Assembly (NCBI GenBank): GCA_964036155.1
Contig: OZ038422.1
Span: 12,423,201-12,487,200 of the forward strand
DNA: 64,000 nucleotides
Direction: 5' to 3'
Source of the DNA: Diploscapter coronatus
Taxonomy: Eukaryota > Nematoda > Chromadorea > Rhabditida > Rhabditidae
Under the pieces are notes generated by a model, which worked only from the letters and a program-made list of their open reading frames with translations, had not been told where the DNA came from and did not search any database. The translations under genes were made by a program, and so were the position numbers. Positions within the stretch are counted from its first letter, which is position 1, and each line of letters begins with the position of its first letter. Below are positions 12,601 through 23,849 of this stretch, in pieces.

Positions 12601-13103
12601 AGATTTGGCCTAAAATAACTTGTAATATTTATGGGAAATTCTTGCTCTATATATCTGCCACTTCTTTCGGCAAACTAATTGCACCGTGCTCGCCGCTAGA
12701 ATTCGGTACTCGGGCATCTTACCTAATATATGTTGTCATTCAGATTGTCGGTTTCTCAAAGACTCATCAATATGACAGAGCCTGCACGCGCTACTTCGAG
12801 GCCGTCCACAAAATGGAGGATGGAGCTCTCGGCCAAATGATCACACATCCAAATCAGTACCTGAGACTGTCGCAGGAAGTTTGTTGACGCATTTGTTCGG
12901 ATGAAGAAATGAGTGGATTGTTGCAGATTTATGCGGGCAGAAGGACGACAAAGAAGCACATCGTTATTTCGGAAGAAGTCAAGCCCTCCCCTTCGCAACT
13001 CGCTGCTGCTACTGCTCAACCGATTCAAGTGACCATGCCCGTCTCTGAATGCAAGAAGGAGCCCAAGGTCGAAGACGTGATTGATGAATTGATGCAGGAT
13101 TAA
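9639..13103 (+). CDS. pri-2: DNA primase large subunit (PRIM2 / pri-2)
   Basis: The iron-sulphur subunit of DNA polymerase alpha-primase, which starts RNA primers in nuclear replication. Exons: 9639-9698, 9745-9864, 10467-10569, 10615-10750, 11012-11324, 11375-11457, 11500-11655, 11844-11940, 12228-12354, 12419-12501, 12744-12878, 12927-13103. Recognisable blocks: [124 protein letters not shown]. All four 4Fe-4S cysteines are present (PPC, MAC, HGC, RAC) with the yeast/human spacing. The peptide ends with a lysine- and serine-rich tail, MQD and stop. Introns 2 (600 bases) and 4 (261 bases) each contain an inverted-repeat insert. Identification is firm. Confidence 0.95.
10054..10360. repeat. 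foldback element in pri-2 intron 2
   Basis: The left arm (10054-10135) and right arm (10281-10360) are imperfect inverted copies of about 80 bases; for instance TTTCTAGCTTCTCATTC on the left pairs with GAATGAGAAGCTAGAAA on the right, and GTTTTTCATC pairs with GATGAAAAAC at the ends. The loop is about 145 bases with no coding potential. Confidence 0.65.
10767..10970. repeat. MITE-like inverted repeat in pri-2 intron 4
   Basis: ATAATTGCTATATG at 10767 matches the reverse complement of CATATAGCAATTGC ending at 10970, and similarity continues inwards through ATTCTACTAT on both arms. It fills most of the 261-base intron, which without it would be close to the short introns of the rest of the gene. 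Confidence 0.6.
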
Positions 13104-13445
13104 ATCGATATCTCATCTTCTCCTAATCTTCAATTGTTCGCGCTTATTTTTCTCGCTATTTCAGTTTGATTTTTTTCGGTATAAATTTGACAATATTATT
13201 GTGCGATCATTGATATCAGTTTGGTCTGTGGAATATCAATAGTTCATTCGTTTCTTCAGTTGCAGGAAAATTAATTTATTCCTTCTCCTGAAAAATGAGC
13301 CTGTGCTGTCTCTGCAGAGAAATGCAGCACTTTCTCACGTCTGCTCCTCCCACTTTTTAAATACGAGCGATTGAATTTTCCGACTTATTTTTGAAATTTT
13401 TACCCTCTTATCGAACACTTTTTTGCTTCAGACTGCTTCTGAACG

Positions 13446-16400
13446 ATGCTTGACGAAAGCTACATCGAATCAGAAGGCGATTCCCACCAAATAGTAAGTG
13501 GGAGAAGAATAGAGTCCGCGATCACCTTTGCAGAAATGAGCATTTCGGGCGAAAAAGCTGGGTGTGGGTGTTAATATTTGGGCTGGACTTTAGTATTCGG
13601 GAAGTGTCAAAATGCATTGAAAAGTGATTATTTTAGGGTAATCGAGTGCGCTGAGCACGAATATGATATTCATTTTTGTCGCAGATTTGTTCTAGAACTT
13701 CTAGAACACCTCCAAAATACAAACCTCCTATATAGAAAATCATGTATAATAAGCATGAATTGTGTATTGTACATGCATATAGGGGTAATCGAAGGCGTAG
13801 AGTTCGAATAACACAATATTTCATTCTAGAACATTCCAGAACAAGCCACAAGGGAATATTCCAAGAATATTGGTTCTATCGAGTTGAATCATATAGAGCA
13901 GGTATATAGGGGTAATCGAGGGCGTAGAGTTCGAATATGATGTTTATTTTCATTCCAGAACATTCTAGAACAAGTTACGAGACTTTATTTAATAAAACAT
14001 CTCCTTGTATAGTGAATATTGTGGTGTATAGAGTTGCACTAAATAATGAATGTATATAGGGGCTATTGAAGGCGTAGAATTCGAATATGATGTTTATTTC
14101 CATCCCAGAACATTCTAGAACAAGTTACAAGATTTCATTTAATAAAAGACTCTTTTATAGCGGATATTGTAGTGTATAGAGTTGCACTAAATAATGCATG
14201 TTTATAGGGGTTATTGAAGGCGTAGAATTAGAATATAAGGATCAGAGGTATAGGTGAGATATGCATAGGCTTCTTCCATCTCCCAAATTATCCATTTCAC
14301 AAATAGGCATAGGATAGGACTATGCAAAATTACATTAATACGAAAGAGGGTAGGGAAAATTTCGGTATCGAGTTCCGAATTAACGAAAGAGGATAGGCAG
14401 AAATAGGCCAAATTTCGGTACCAGGTCCCGAATCAATGAAAGAGGCTAGGCGGGGGTAGGCAAAATTTTGGTACCGGTTCCGAATCAGCGAAAGAGGATA
14501 GGCAGGGGTAGGCAAAATTCGGTACCAGTTCCAAACCAACGAACGAGGGTAGGCAGACCGGTACTCGGATCCTTTCATTTTTTAAATTTAGTTTTATGTT
14601 CCTGGAACTGGTTATCATTAAAGATAAAAGCTCAATTTATGCAATTCTATGCACTACAATATTCACTATACAAGGAGATGTTTTATTAAATAAAGTCTCG
14701 TAACTTGTTCTAGAATGTTCTGGAATGAAAATAAACATCATATTCGAACTCTACGCCCTCGATTACCCCTATATACCTGCTCTATATGATTCAACTCGAT
14801 AGAACCAATATTCTTGGAATATTCCCTTGTGGCTTGTTCTGGAATGTTCTAGAATGAAATATTGTGTTATTCGAACTCTACGCCTTCGATTACCCCTATA
14901 TGCATGTACAATACACAATTCATGCTTATTATACATGATTTTCTATATAGGAGGTTTGTATTTTGGAGGTGTTCTAGAAGTTCTAGAACAAATCTGCGAC
15001 AAAAATGAATATCATATTCGTGCTCAGCGCACTCGATTACCCTAAAATAATCACTTTTCAATGCATTTTGACACTTCCCGAATACTAAAGTCTTACCAAT
15101 ATTTGATTGCGAAGAAGAAAAAAGTTCATTACCTAGAAAAATCAAATTAATTGCTCCTAATTTTTTACAAAGCGAAGGAAAGAAAATGCACGGAGCAATT
15201 TCCCCATCTTATAACATATTGCGTTTCCTCGTGCTGCTAACGCTTTTTGTAGAAGAAAGCTTATGCTTTAACGTTGCAACTCTCAAAAGGCCTTCATTTT
15301 TCTGCACGTCGACTATTTTCATAATTTCTTGCTAAAAAGCACCTAGATGTGTCCAGAAACATGCTATTCCATGCTTTTTCCTGATCTCGACCGATAAAGG
15401 CCATTTTGGAGTTGAAACTTCGTGAGAATAAAATTGTCACGAATTGTTGTTCTAACCTTTGAATGTGATCAACAGGTCGACGAATTCCAAAAGAAAAATA
15501 ATTTTAAAAACGAAAATAATAAGAAGAAAAAGTTTGAAGCGACGAAATTCTCTTCCTTCCCAGCTATTTCAGCAAAGGGGGGAGACTACGGGCTCTAAGA
15601 ATAGACGATGGAGAGATGAAATGAGCATTCCTGTTTTCAGAACGGTCAACCAGAGGGCAGAGCCGGCTCGCGGAACGATGCGTTGCCGTCGCCCTCCGCA
15701 TTCTCCACTCCGACCAAGTCCGCACACTCCAGTCAGTCCAGTTCGCCGCAAAAGTACAAGGGAATTGTGGCCAAGGTGAGGAGAATTGACTGGGTAGAAG
15801 AAGGTCCGAATGAAATGAATGGTTTCTTGTAAAAGCCGCCACATACCCTCAAAATTAGAACGAGGATAGGGATAGGGCCCGGTACGGGAATATTTGTTTA
15901 GAAATATTCTCAGAATGCACTCAATATTTCGAGTCCGAGCGTTCCTACCCGCTCTACCCCTAACCCTCGATTGATACATAAAATTTCATCGATATGCGAT
16001 TTTTACCAGAAGCCAGATGAATTGCAGGAGATTTCGAAGAATGGCAAAACGTGGACTCGCCTCGAAGACCCGAATGCACCAAAGAAGCCCCGCTCTGCAT
16101 ACGTACATTTCCTGAGTTCGGCACGAGCCAAGTACGGCAAGGCACGAATTGGGTCGGCGAATGATCAGCAGACCATCAACAGGGCACTGGCAGGGGAGTG
16201 GCAGCAGCTGTCTGAGGCTGATAAACAGGTTGGCCGATTGAGGGATGATGATATCAGGGATGTATGCAACACCCCGTTCTATTCCGAAAAATCCGTTCCG
16301 GATAATTTTCGATTTTTCTTTTCGTTCCATATTCCAAAAAGCCATTCCGTACATTCTTGATGAAAATGAATGACGTTCAGAAATACCAATCGATCGCACA

Positions 16401-17485
16401 GAAGGAGAAGGGAGAATACAAGAAGGCGATGGATGCCTACATGAAGACGCCCGAATACAAGATGTTTGTTGGTGAGCGCTGAGGAAGGAAATGGAAGCAA
16501 ATGAATTGACTTTTAGCACAACGCGACAAAATCCTCAAACAGGAAGGCAGAAAGCCGAAGAGAAGTGGAAAGGGAGCGGCGGCTGCTGTGCTGAGTGGAG
16601 GCAGCCAGACGAACAAGTGGAAAAGGGTGAGAGGGAGACAAGACAGGCATTCTTCAACTGACAACGAATGCAATTAATTCAGAAGACTCACGTGATCGCC
16701 CCCGACGAGCTCTGCTACTCTGCTCCTGTTATGGCGCAAGGCAATGTCCCCATCTTCTCACAGGAATTTCTGGATTTCAACCGAGGTCTGTCTACCATTC
16801 GAATGAATGAGTGTGAAGCAGCGCTGCACGAAGTTTCGATTTGAAAATGTTCGAAGTCGTCGAAGTTTCAGTTTTAAAAAGTTCGAAATTGAAGTCGCTA
16901 AAAAAAACCCCCAAGGTCGAAGTCAAAATTCGTACATCCTTGGCGTAAAAACTGAATTGCAGAGCGAGAAGCCATTCTACGAAATGTGCGAAAGTCGATT
17001 GGCGATGCAGAGAACGAGCAGCAAGCGGCCAAGAGGACCATCGCCAAAATCCACTCCAATATCGATTCCATCAACGCACGGATTCAACAAGGTATGTTTT
17101 TCTTTCTCTTCTTTTTCTGAAGGATGTGCAAGAAAACAATCAACAACTGCTGTCGGTGCGGTTGTGATTGCGGTAAAAAGTTTGAAAAAAGTTGCAAGTC
17201 TGCTGAGTGAATTCTCGTCGATTTTAGACTCGAAGACAATCGAAGACTGCGAGACCCACCTGACTCAGTGGATGACTACCGTGCTCAAGTCGTTCGAGAA
17301 ATGCAATGCCTCTGCCCTGTCTTCCTTACCCTGTGAGTTACATTCACCTCCAACCCATTCTCCCCTTCTTCGTTTCAGCGGATATGTCTCCCGAGTCGAT
17401 CGCCGCGTTTCTGATCGCCCTCTCGTCAGGCCGTCCCTCTCCTCTGTTGGAGGCAGCCAAGCAAGCGGCCAGCAGTCTCAAATAG
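13446..17485 (+). CDS. hmg-20: HMG20-type HMG-box chromatin protein
   Basis: A nuclear HMG-box protein resembling HMG20A/HMG20B, which in animals associate with the LSD1-CoREST histone demethylase complex. Exon 1 (MLDESYIESEGDSHQI) is followed by a 2.1 kb intron holding the large palindrome. Next come a Ser/Pro-rich stretch, then the HMG box: EDPNAPKKPRSAYVHFLSSA, ALAGEWQQLSEADKQ, EKGEYKKAMDAYMKTPEYK. Downstream, VPIFSQEFLDFN then REREAILRNVRKSIGDAENE correspond to the HMG20 motif PIFTEEFL plus coiled coil. The final exons read VASLLSEFSSILDSKTIED and PESIAAFLIALSSGRPSPL, ending with TAG at 17483-17485. The splice phase near 17.09-17.19 kb is unclear. A single 280-codon frame spanning 16.8-17.6 kb runs through two introns and is not the true product. 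Confidence 0.85.
13824..13841. promoter_or_regulatory. perfect four-unit heat-shock element
   Basis: TTCTAGAACATTCCAGAA has four alternating TTC/GAA units with exact two-base spacing, the HSF-1 binding consensus. It sits in the left arm of the palindrome. Confidence 0.7.
13953..13970. promoter_or_regulatory. perfect four-unit heat-shock element
   Basis: TTCCAGAACATTCTAGAA, same spacing as the neighbouring copy. A third, three-unit copy (GAACATTCTAGAA) lies at 14108-14120. Confidence 0.7.
14290..14600. repeat. tandem repeat of about 50-60 bases in the palindrome loop
   Basis: Four to five degenerate copies of a unit containing CGAAAGAGGATAGGCAG, then GGTAGGCAAAATT and GGTACCGGTTCCGAA. It lies between the two inverted arms and has no coding function that I can see. 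Confidence 0.7.
14708..14725. promoter_or_regulatory. perfect four-unit heat-shock element (right arm)
   Basis: TTCTAGAATGTTCTGGAA is the mirror copy of the left-arm site at 13953-13970. Confidence 0.7.
14837..14854. promoter_or_regulatory. perfect four-unit heat-shock element (right arm)
   Basis: TTCTGGAATGTTCTAGAA is the mirror copy of the left-arm site at 13824-13841. Confidence 0.7.
16815..16943. repeat. small foldback with GCTGCACGAAGTTTC-type end, in an hmg-20 intron
   Basis: The left end GCGCTGCACGAAGTTTCGA is loosely mirrored near 16943. It is imperfect but resembles the ends at 5.8, 29.5 and 33.7 kb. Confidence 0.35.
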
Positions 17486-20400
17486 CCTGTCAAAACAGGC
17501 TTCAAATTAGTGTTCCCTCTTATGTTACGCGGAGCGTGGCGCAGACAATCGGACAATCTAACCTGACTGCCTTTGCAGCTCACTTCTGTTTTATTATTTT
17601 ATTATATCGTAAAGAAATTCGTTCGACAAACCTTTGTAAATTGGACTGACTAGGCATTCGACTTTCTGTAGCTTTTTGTAACTGACTATCCAATTGTGAT
17701 TTCTTCGATGAGAATAACTCGAGTGCGGTTTGATGAACCCAACTTATTCACTCTTCTGCAATTGTCTGCAATGGAGAAGGACTACACTACCCATCTACAA
17801 ACTTCAACTCCATCTCCACTACTCTGCAACGCCATCTTCAATCTTCTTTTATCGAACACATCAATCATTCATTCATCTATCTCTTGGTCTGGAGGTCCAA
17901 AGCTCATCCTCGAATGTCATCGCTCGTTTCATGGATCTGCACTCTTATCCATTCAATCTGCAGCGAAGGAATTCAGCAACACTTTCAGATTCTCGGAGAC
18001 TTAGTACTCAAGCATTCAGTTGTCTCTTTCAATGTCTTGTCATGCCTTGATGTTCTAGAATATGACGAGAAGAAACTAAGTCGAACGAATTTTGACACTT
18101 TTCTCCCTCCCTGTTCTTGCTTGGGCAGATTTGTTGAAGCAGGTGAAATGCTCACCTCATTCCTTATCAATTTCCTACAGAGAAATTGCATATCAAACTC
18201 GTTATAAATTGGAATCTCGTCATACATAATTCAAATTCAAAAAGAATAAATTTTGATAAGCTCTAGAAATGTATTTGATGTATGTGCAGTCTTCTCTCTT
18301 CTGTTTGATAACATCCCTTTTCATTTCCTCCATAGCAGCACTAGTACAGTATAAATTACTGAAAATTCACTCACTAATTCTCAATCCTTTAGAAATAGAT
18401 ATATGTTGAGTTCTCCAAGTTTCGCCTCTTACAAAAATGCGTTTGTGGTAGAAACGTGATAGTTTGGAGGCAAAAACTTGGGAAGAAGTACCCTTCAAAT
18501 TCAAACAGTCTCAAATAGACCTACTTAGTTTGATAAACCCGATAAAATGCTTCTGTGCTAAAAATCAGCTCAATATTTCAAGCACAAATAAACACGATAT
18601 TTCGTTTACGAAAATGTTCATTTTGGGGATTGAAATTTTTCGGTTAAAAATTTTTTAAAATTTAATTTTTTCTTCATAGTGACGATCTTATTTTACAATC
18701 CTGTTGATGTTTCTGCCAGAAAATTTTGCCACTAATACCAAATCGCTATATTACTTGGGGACCCTAGACATATGGCCATTAGAATTAGAAGAATGATCAC
18801 TCCATTTCTACTTTCAATCAGTCTACCATTCAGCTTCTGTCTTTTGTTTTGCTCTTCTCCATCTTTGTCTACCTTCCTCTATTTCTATCCACCCTTTGTA
18901 CTGTTACTTCTTTTTTGACTTCCTTTTCTAATACGATAATCCCCTAATTGACGCTATTAGGTGCTTTGCTCACTCATAATAATTCATTGCCTGATTGTCT
19001 GATTAGTGATAAGTTATTTGTCTATTTGGTTTTGGACTGCTCTCAACAAATTCTCACCAGTTAGCACCTTTGACGTAAATTAGACTGATTTCTTAGACTT
19101 ACTGCTCAATTTCTTGAGCTAATTTCCTGAACTGATGATGCCGGCTCTGTTGTTTGTTGTATTCAATGTCATCTATATAAGCGAGTATCCTGTGTCCTCT
19201 GCTTTTGTCTTTGCCGCCTTCAATTTTCTGTCTTCATTCTTCAACCTGCATCATGGCAACCGGATCTTTCTTCTTTTGTATGTTTTCATATTTCTATGCT
19301 CTGTAAAAAGCAACATATTAAATGTTAATAAGCAGTAGTTCAAGCCGTTTCTTCTCTCTGTCTATCTGCGTGCAGGGCCTTTGAAAGATGCACAAAGTTG
19401 TCCAAAAAATCACAACAACTTTTTTTTAATCAAAAACTCCATTCTCTTTCAGATTCTTTCTTCTTTTTTCTCTCAACTTCCGCCATTCGCGAACTCAGCC
19501 TTCAACCTCTGTGCTCAGCTTTCAGCCATCCTTGTGCATTTTGCATTCTTACATTACGTCTTCGGCAATCCCCATTCCTCATTCCCCATTCTCCGTTCAG
19601 CTCTATTCTTTATCAATTGCACAACTCCCCAATTGCATTACACGTGCCTCGTCCTCTGCTTCTTCGGCATTTTTTTTCTTCTTTCCGTCGTCTTCTCATC
19701 CCCTTGTCCATTAGTTTCGTTTCAAAGTCGATTTCCTTTTCAAATATCCAAATCTAGAATCTAGTCTTGTCTATTAGAAAATGAAAAAAAAAATCTTGCA
19801 GATTTGATGCTTTTCGTCTCTTCACTCAAGCCCATATAGGCTGACACTTCTTGACTCTGACAACTTGCCCCGAAAAAGCAAAATATTCTTTACTTCGACT
19901 GATTCCGGACTCGGCTTCGGACAATAAGTCTCTGCATCTGTCCCAATATCTGACTTCCTTCATTGTCTTACAAGCTCCATCCTCTGAAAATAGTGAGGAA
20001 AGTAAGAAATGGTGAAAGAAAACGGAAGATAAAGACAATATTTTTCTCTTCCCACAGTGATTGTAAATCAATCAGTACGTTGCCCGAAGGATAAGGCTTA
20101 TAAGGCCGTGCATTGTCTTCATCTATTCTCCTCTAGTCCCATTCCATCGTCATCCCCTTCACATTCAGCTACATTCACGCAGATCCGATTTCACCTCTTC
20201 GCTCCTTTTCTGTTTCATCCGCGTCTTCATTTTGTCTATCTTCTTCCTCCATCCTTTATTCCATTCTCATTCTCTTACCTCATTCCCATTTCCCTCCCCT
20301 GTTCCCTTTCGCCGATCATCTTCATTCCATCATTTCTTCATCCAGAAATGTGCTCCTATCTGTTATGTGTGAACAGAAGGAGGAGCAGAATTAGGTTTTT

Positions 20401-23400
20401 TTTTTTATATATAATAATACCGATTTTTGAATAGGTCATTCATTCATTTATCCACTCCTTGTAACTAGGCTGGGCTAAGCTAGGGAAAAGAATAGGGGCC
20501 GATATGCTGATGAGACTACAAGAGAGCAACATATACTAGGGACGAGCGGTAGCACTCTGCGGTAATTTGCGCTATTTTGTAAATTGTCTATCTATCCTTT
20601 CTGAAAAAAAAAAATCTTTTGTGTAATATGTAGGATATAAATCTATATCTATTCCAGAGGGAATTGCTCATAAATAATGGATGGTCGATTTAAAAAATAA
20701 TAATACTGCATTTTGATATTTTGCACTAATTTGCGATAATAATTTTTTTTTGAAAATCGTCTATTCATCATTTTCAAAAAAAATCTTTCTGGAATTAGTA
20801 TAGAATTATGTTCTACATATACTACAAAAGAGTTGCTCAAAAAGGATGAACGGGTAACTTTAAACAAATTAATAGCACAAGTGCCACAAATCGATACCGC
20901 TCGTCCCTAATATGTACAAGCATACCTAGAGAGGATCTTCAGAAATCTTATGCGATCTACCCTCCAATATGTCCTTTTCGTCTGACGAAAATGCTCCTAG
21001 CCCTAGCTCTACGTTCAATTAACCATTCGCCCTCCTAAATCTATAGCTAAGAAATGATGTTGTGATAATCAATAAATGAATGAATGAAGTTTCCAAGAAA
21101 AGCTTTCCATCATGCTATTCAAAACCTCGAAATTCTTGCATTTCCTCATCATTCACCTAACATCTGCTGTTTCTGCTTAATTCTCGCAATTAGCCACCAA
21201 AATTTGTATCAGCTAACGAGAATAGGCTTTTGTCTGAATCCGAAATGAAATTTATTGCGGCGTAAAGCAGTTTTCTAGATTGCCAAAAATTTCACTATTC
21301 GTTTGTTCGTTTCGTTGCCAGATGTTCAGATGTTCAAATGTTTACATGTTGGATGTAGTTGTTAGTTGTTAATTTCCTCTTCTTTCTTTTTTTATTCCTT
21401 CTAATGAGCTCAAAAACAAGGATGTTGGCATCACTGCGTGTTGTACCTCAATCGCTAGGAAATAACTTTTTTCTCTATTTTTCGTGCTATTTCTCCATTT
21501 TGGATCGAAGTAACGTGGTGAAAATGAAAACGACATTATTCTTCTACCGTTAAGGGGCAAGAGGGTGTGGAAAGTGCAAAAAAAAAATTCACTCCACTGA
21601 AAGGAAACTTATCCCACTGCACTGACGACATCCCCTGTTCGAGAATCCCACACTAAAACTGAGAATTTCCTTTGAAATCATAAAATCAGACAACAGGCAG
21701 GAAGCAATGCGAGCAATTTGCTGTTGCTTCGAAATTTCCCAAGGTTGAGATCGTCATTTCGTCAGTCTGATTGTTAGCTTTTCACTAGGTCTAATGTCTA
21801 AGTCAGTAGTCTGCCTCGTCTAGGCCCCCAAATCCAATCCCCCACATTCCCTATCCCTTTCATTTTTCAGCGTCTGCTTATAAACTTATCAGTTCATTTG
21901 GAAGTGGTTCAATGGGTTCAAGTACACTCCGATCTGGCTCGAATGGCGCAATTCTCACTCAGCTACAGTAGTCCTCATCTCTTCATCCCTTGCATTTTCA
22001 ATTTCGCCGACACATGCTGCGTTTTTATATTCATCTCCTCCCCAATCTGCTCAATTAATTTCATCTCCTCCATCCGCATTTTGTGTATACCTGCCTGTTG
22101 AATGTTGACAGAACGAATTTCTCTACCTGTCTTTGTCTTTGTCCTGACATGCATCAGCAGCACAACTTGGCTCTCCATCACTATCATTTCCATCCTTCCT
22201 CTCTCAAAGTCAATACTTCTCAGATCAGTCTATCAGTGTCGTGTCTTTTTTGTCGAATTTCGCTCTCCATTTGCCCGCTCCCCTTCCCTTCTAATATCAG
22301 CTCATTTGTATATGTTGAGTGTAGTGGTGAAGTGGAGATGGATACGTTTCAAATGTAATTCAATGCCTCTGCTCCTGTAAAGGATCACTTTCTTCATATC
22401 TGCTTGCTTCCAAATGTGTGGCCGCCCTGCCATTTTCATATTTCCTCTTCAGTTTCGATATATCTGGCAATGCTCATTCCTTCTTTCTTCTTCATTCAGC
22501 TTCAGAATCCCATCCTTCTTGTCTTCCAAATTCCTACTTTTGCATCCTATAGCCATTTTTCTCAGATATTCTCTCTTCATCAAAATTGCTCTGCTTCTCC
22601 CGTTCTCCCCTTCTTCTTGCATTCAGTCTTGCAGCATGCAGGCAGCTCCACATTTTATTAGATGCTTTTTCATGGGGGCGTTAAAATGAGCTCGTGCCGT
22701 ATTTTCATCACAAAACAAAGAGAATATTCGTCAACCGGTTTTTTTTTCGAGAGTTCGTGTGGTATTTTAGAGTTGACTTTGGGAAGCTGTTTATTGATTT
22801 GAGTGAGTCTAATCATTTCCCCAAACAAATGAGATCATAGTTTGGAATTGCATTTGTTGTGGATGATCTCGAGTTCTTTTCCAGCCATATTGAATATTGA
22901 TTAGCTCCAATTCCCCAGTTCATTGTTCATGTTTGATTCCTTGGCATGAACAGTATTGTTTTTTTGTACAGTTATACTCTATCATTGAGCAGTTTTGAGA
23001 GACTCGGAAATGGTGGGAGCGAGATGAAATGGAATGGAACGAGGAGAGAGACAGATTGACAAAAAACGTGAGATAATGTGTCATGGTTTTGACAGGAAGA
23101 GTGAAAGAAAAGAATACAGCACAGCTAGATAAACAGCAACAGACTAAATGCTGCTCTGCAATGGTTGGAAGGAGTTGAGATGTCAGGTAGAGCAGAGAAA
23201 GGAAGAGAATTCGAAATTCGGCGAGATTTCTGATATCTCGCTCTGCTCTGCGCATTTGCCTTCGCTATTGACATTGCATTTCTATTCAATTATGGATTTT
23301 CAAAACTTGGTCTCACCAAAATCACGCCTCTTGCTTGCCTTCTCTGGTATTCCCTGTTTGCTGTCTCTCATCGATTATTTCTGTGCAGCTTTTATGTATG

Positions 23401-23849
23401 TTTCTGTTGATTCCCCTGAGTATCCGATATCTGATCATTCATTCCATTCATCGGCCAAATCGCTTGTAAACTGCCTACTTCTGTTTCTGTTCACGTTCAA
23501 GTGTTTGCAAATAATTTGCCCTATCAAAAAGTAGCATTCGTTTCAAATTATCCTTCTCACCCAAGCAGACCTAAACAGCCTTGAAGCCAGACAGTCCCTT
23601 CCTTCTCTTCATCTTCCATCTTCTCATCTCCTATCTTCTCACTTTTTCTACTCGTGTCATATCACAAACAAACTGCTTTCTCAAATCAGCTTCAACTTAT
23701 TTTAGAATCTCGAAAATATCACTCATCACCAGCCTGTCTTGTTTGTAGATTGCTGCTCAAATCACTTTGTGGGAATTACTGATGAAATATGACATCGGTA
23801 GGCCAGTCATTCATCCACATGCAGCAGATCAGTTAAGGGCATCTCGATT
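17486..23849. other. 6.4 kb gene-free, pyrimidine-rich region upstream of the GPCR gene
   Basis: I find no exon with family support. Much of 19.1-23.6 kb is strongly biased to C and T on the + strand (tctctttc, cttcttcc, cattcatt runs), which creates long Ser/Leu/Phe-rich open frames that I do not accept as genes. A MITE lies at 20537-20909. The stretch could hold 5' untranslated exons or introns and distal regulatory DNA of the receptor gene. Confidence 0.5.
20537..20909. mobile_element. MITE with TAGGGACGAGCGGTA termini
   Basis: TAGGGACGAGCGGTA at 20537 is repeated exactly inverted at the right end (TACCGCTCGTCCCTA, to 20909). The 373-base body is A/T-rich with no transposase. The ends resemble the 4627-5029 element (AGTGACGAGCGATG). 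Confidence 0.75.

Larger units (their letters stand above)
13586..15092. mobile_element. 1.5 kb near-perfect palindrome with heat-shock elements, in hmg-20 intron 1
   Basis: The arms 13586-14030 and 14640-15092 are near-identical reverse complements: translated frames of over 70 codons agree without a change. Each arm contains degenerate direct repeats of roughly 130-150 bases, each opening with ATAGGGGTAATCGA-like sequence (13780, 13909, 14057, 14204) and holding TTCnnGAA arrays. The centre (about 14290-14600) is a separate tandem repeat. No transposase frame is visible, so it is probably a non-autonomous element or a recent inverted duplication. Confidence 0.85.

Noticed and set aside
13578..15145. 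Matching 70-90 codon frames on both strands
   Set aside because: They arise from the inverted arms of the palindrome and contain no domain or start context.
16807..17649. 280-codon open frame on the + strand
   Set aside because: It reads through two introns of the HMG20 gene; only parts coincide with exons and those are in a different frame from the conserved protein.
19381..22689. Several Ser/Leu/Phe-rich frames of 90-130 codons
   Set aside because: They follow from the pyrimidine bias; they overlap in more than one frame and show no conserved pattern, signal peptide logic or splice consistency.
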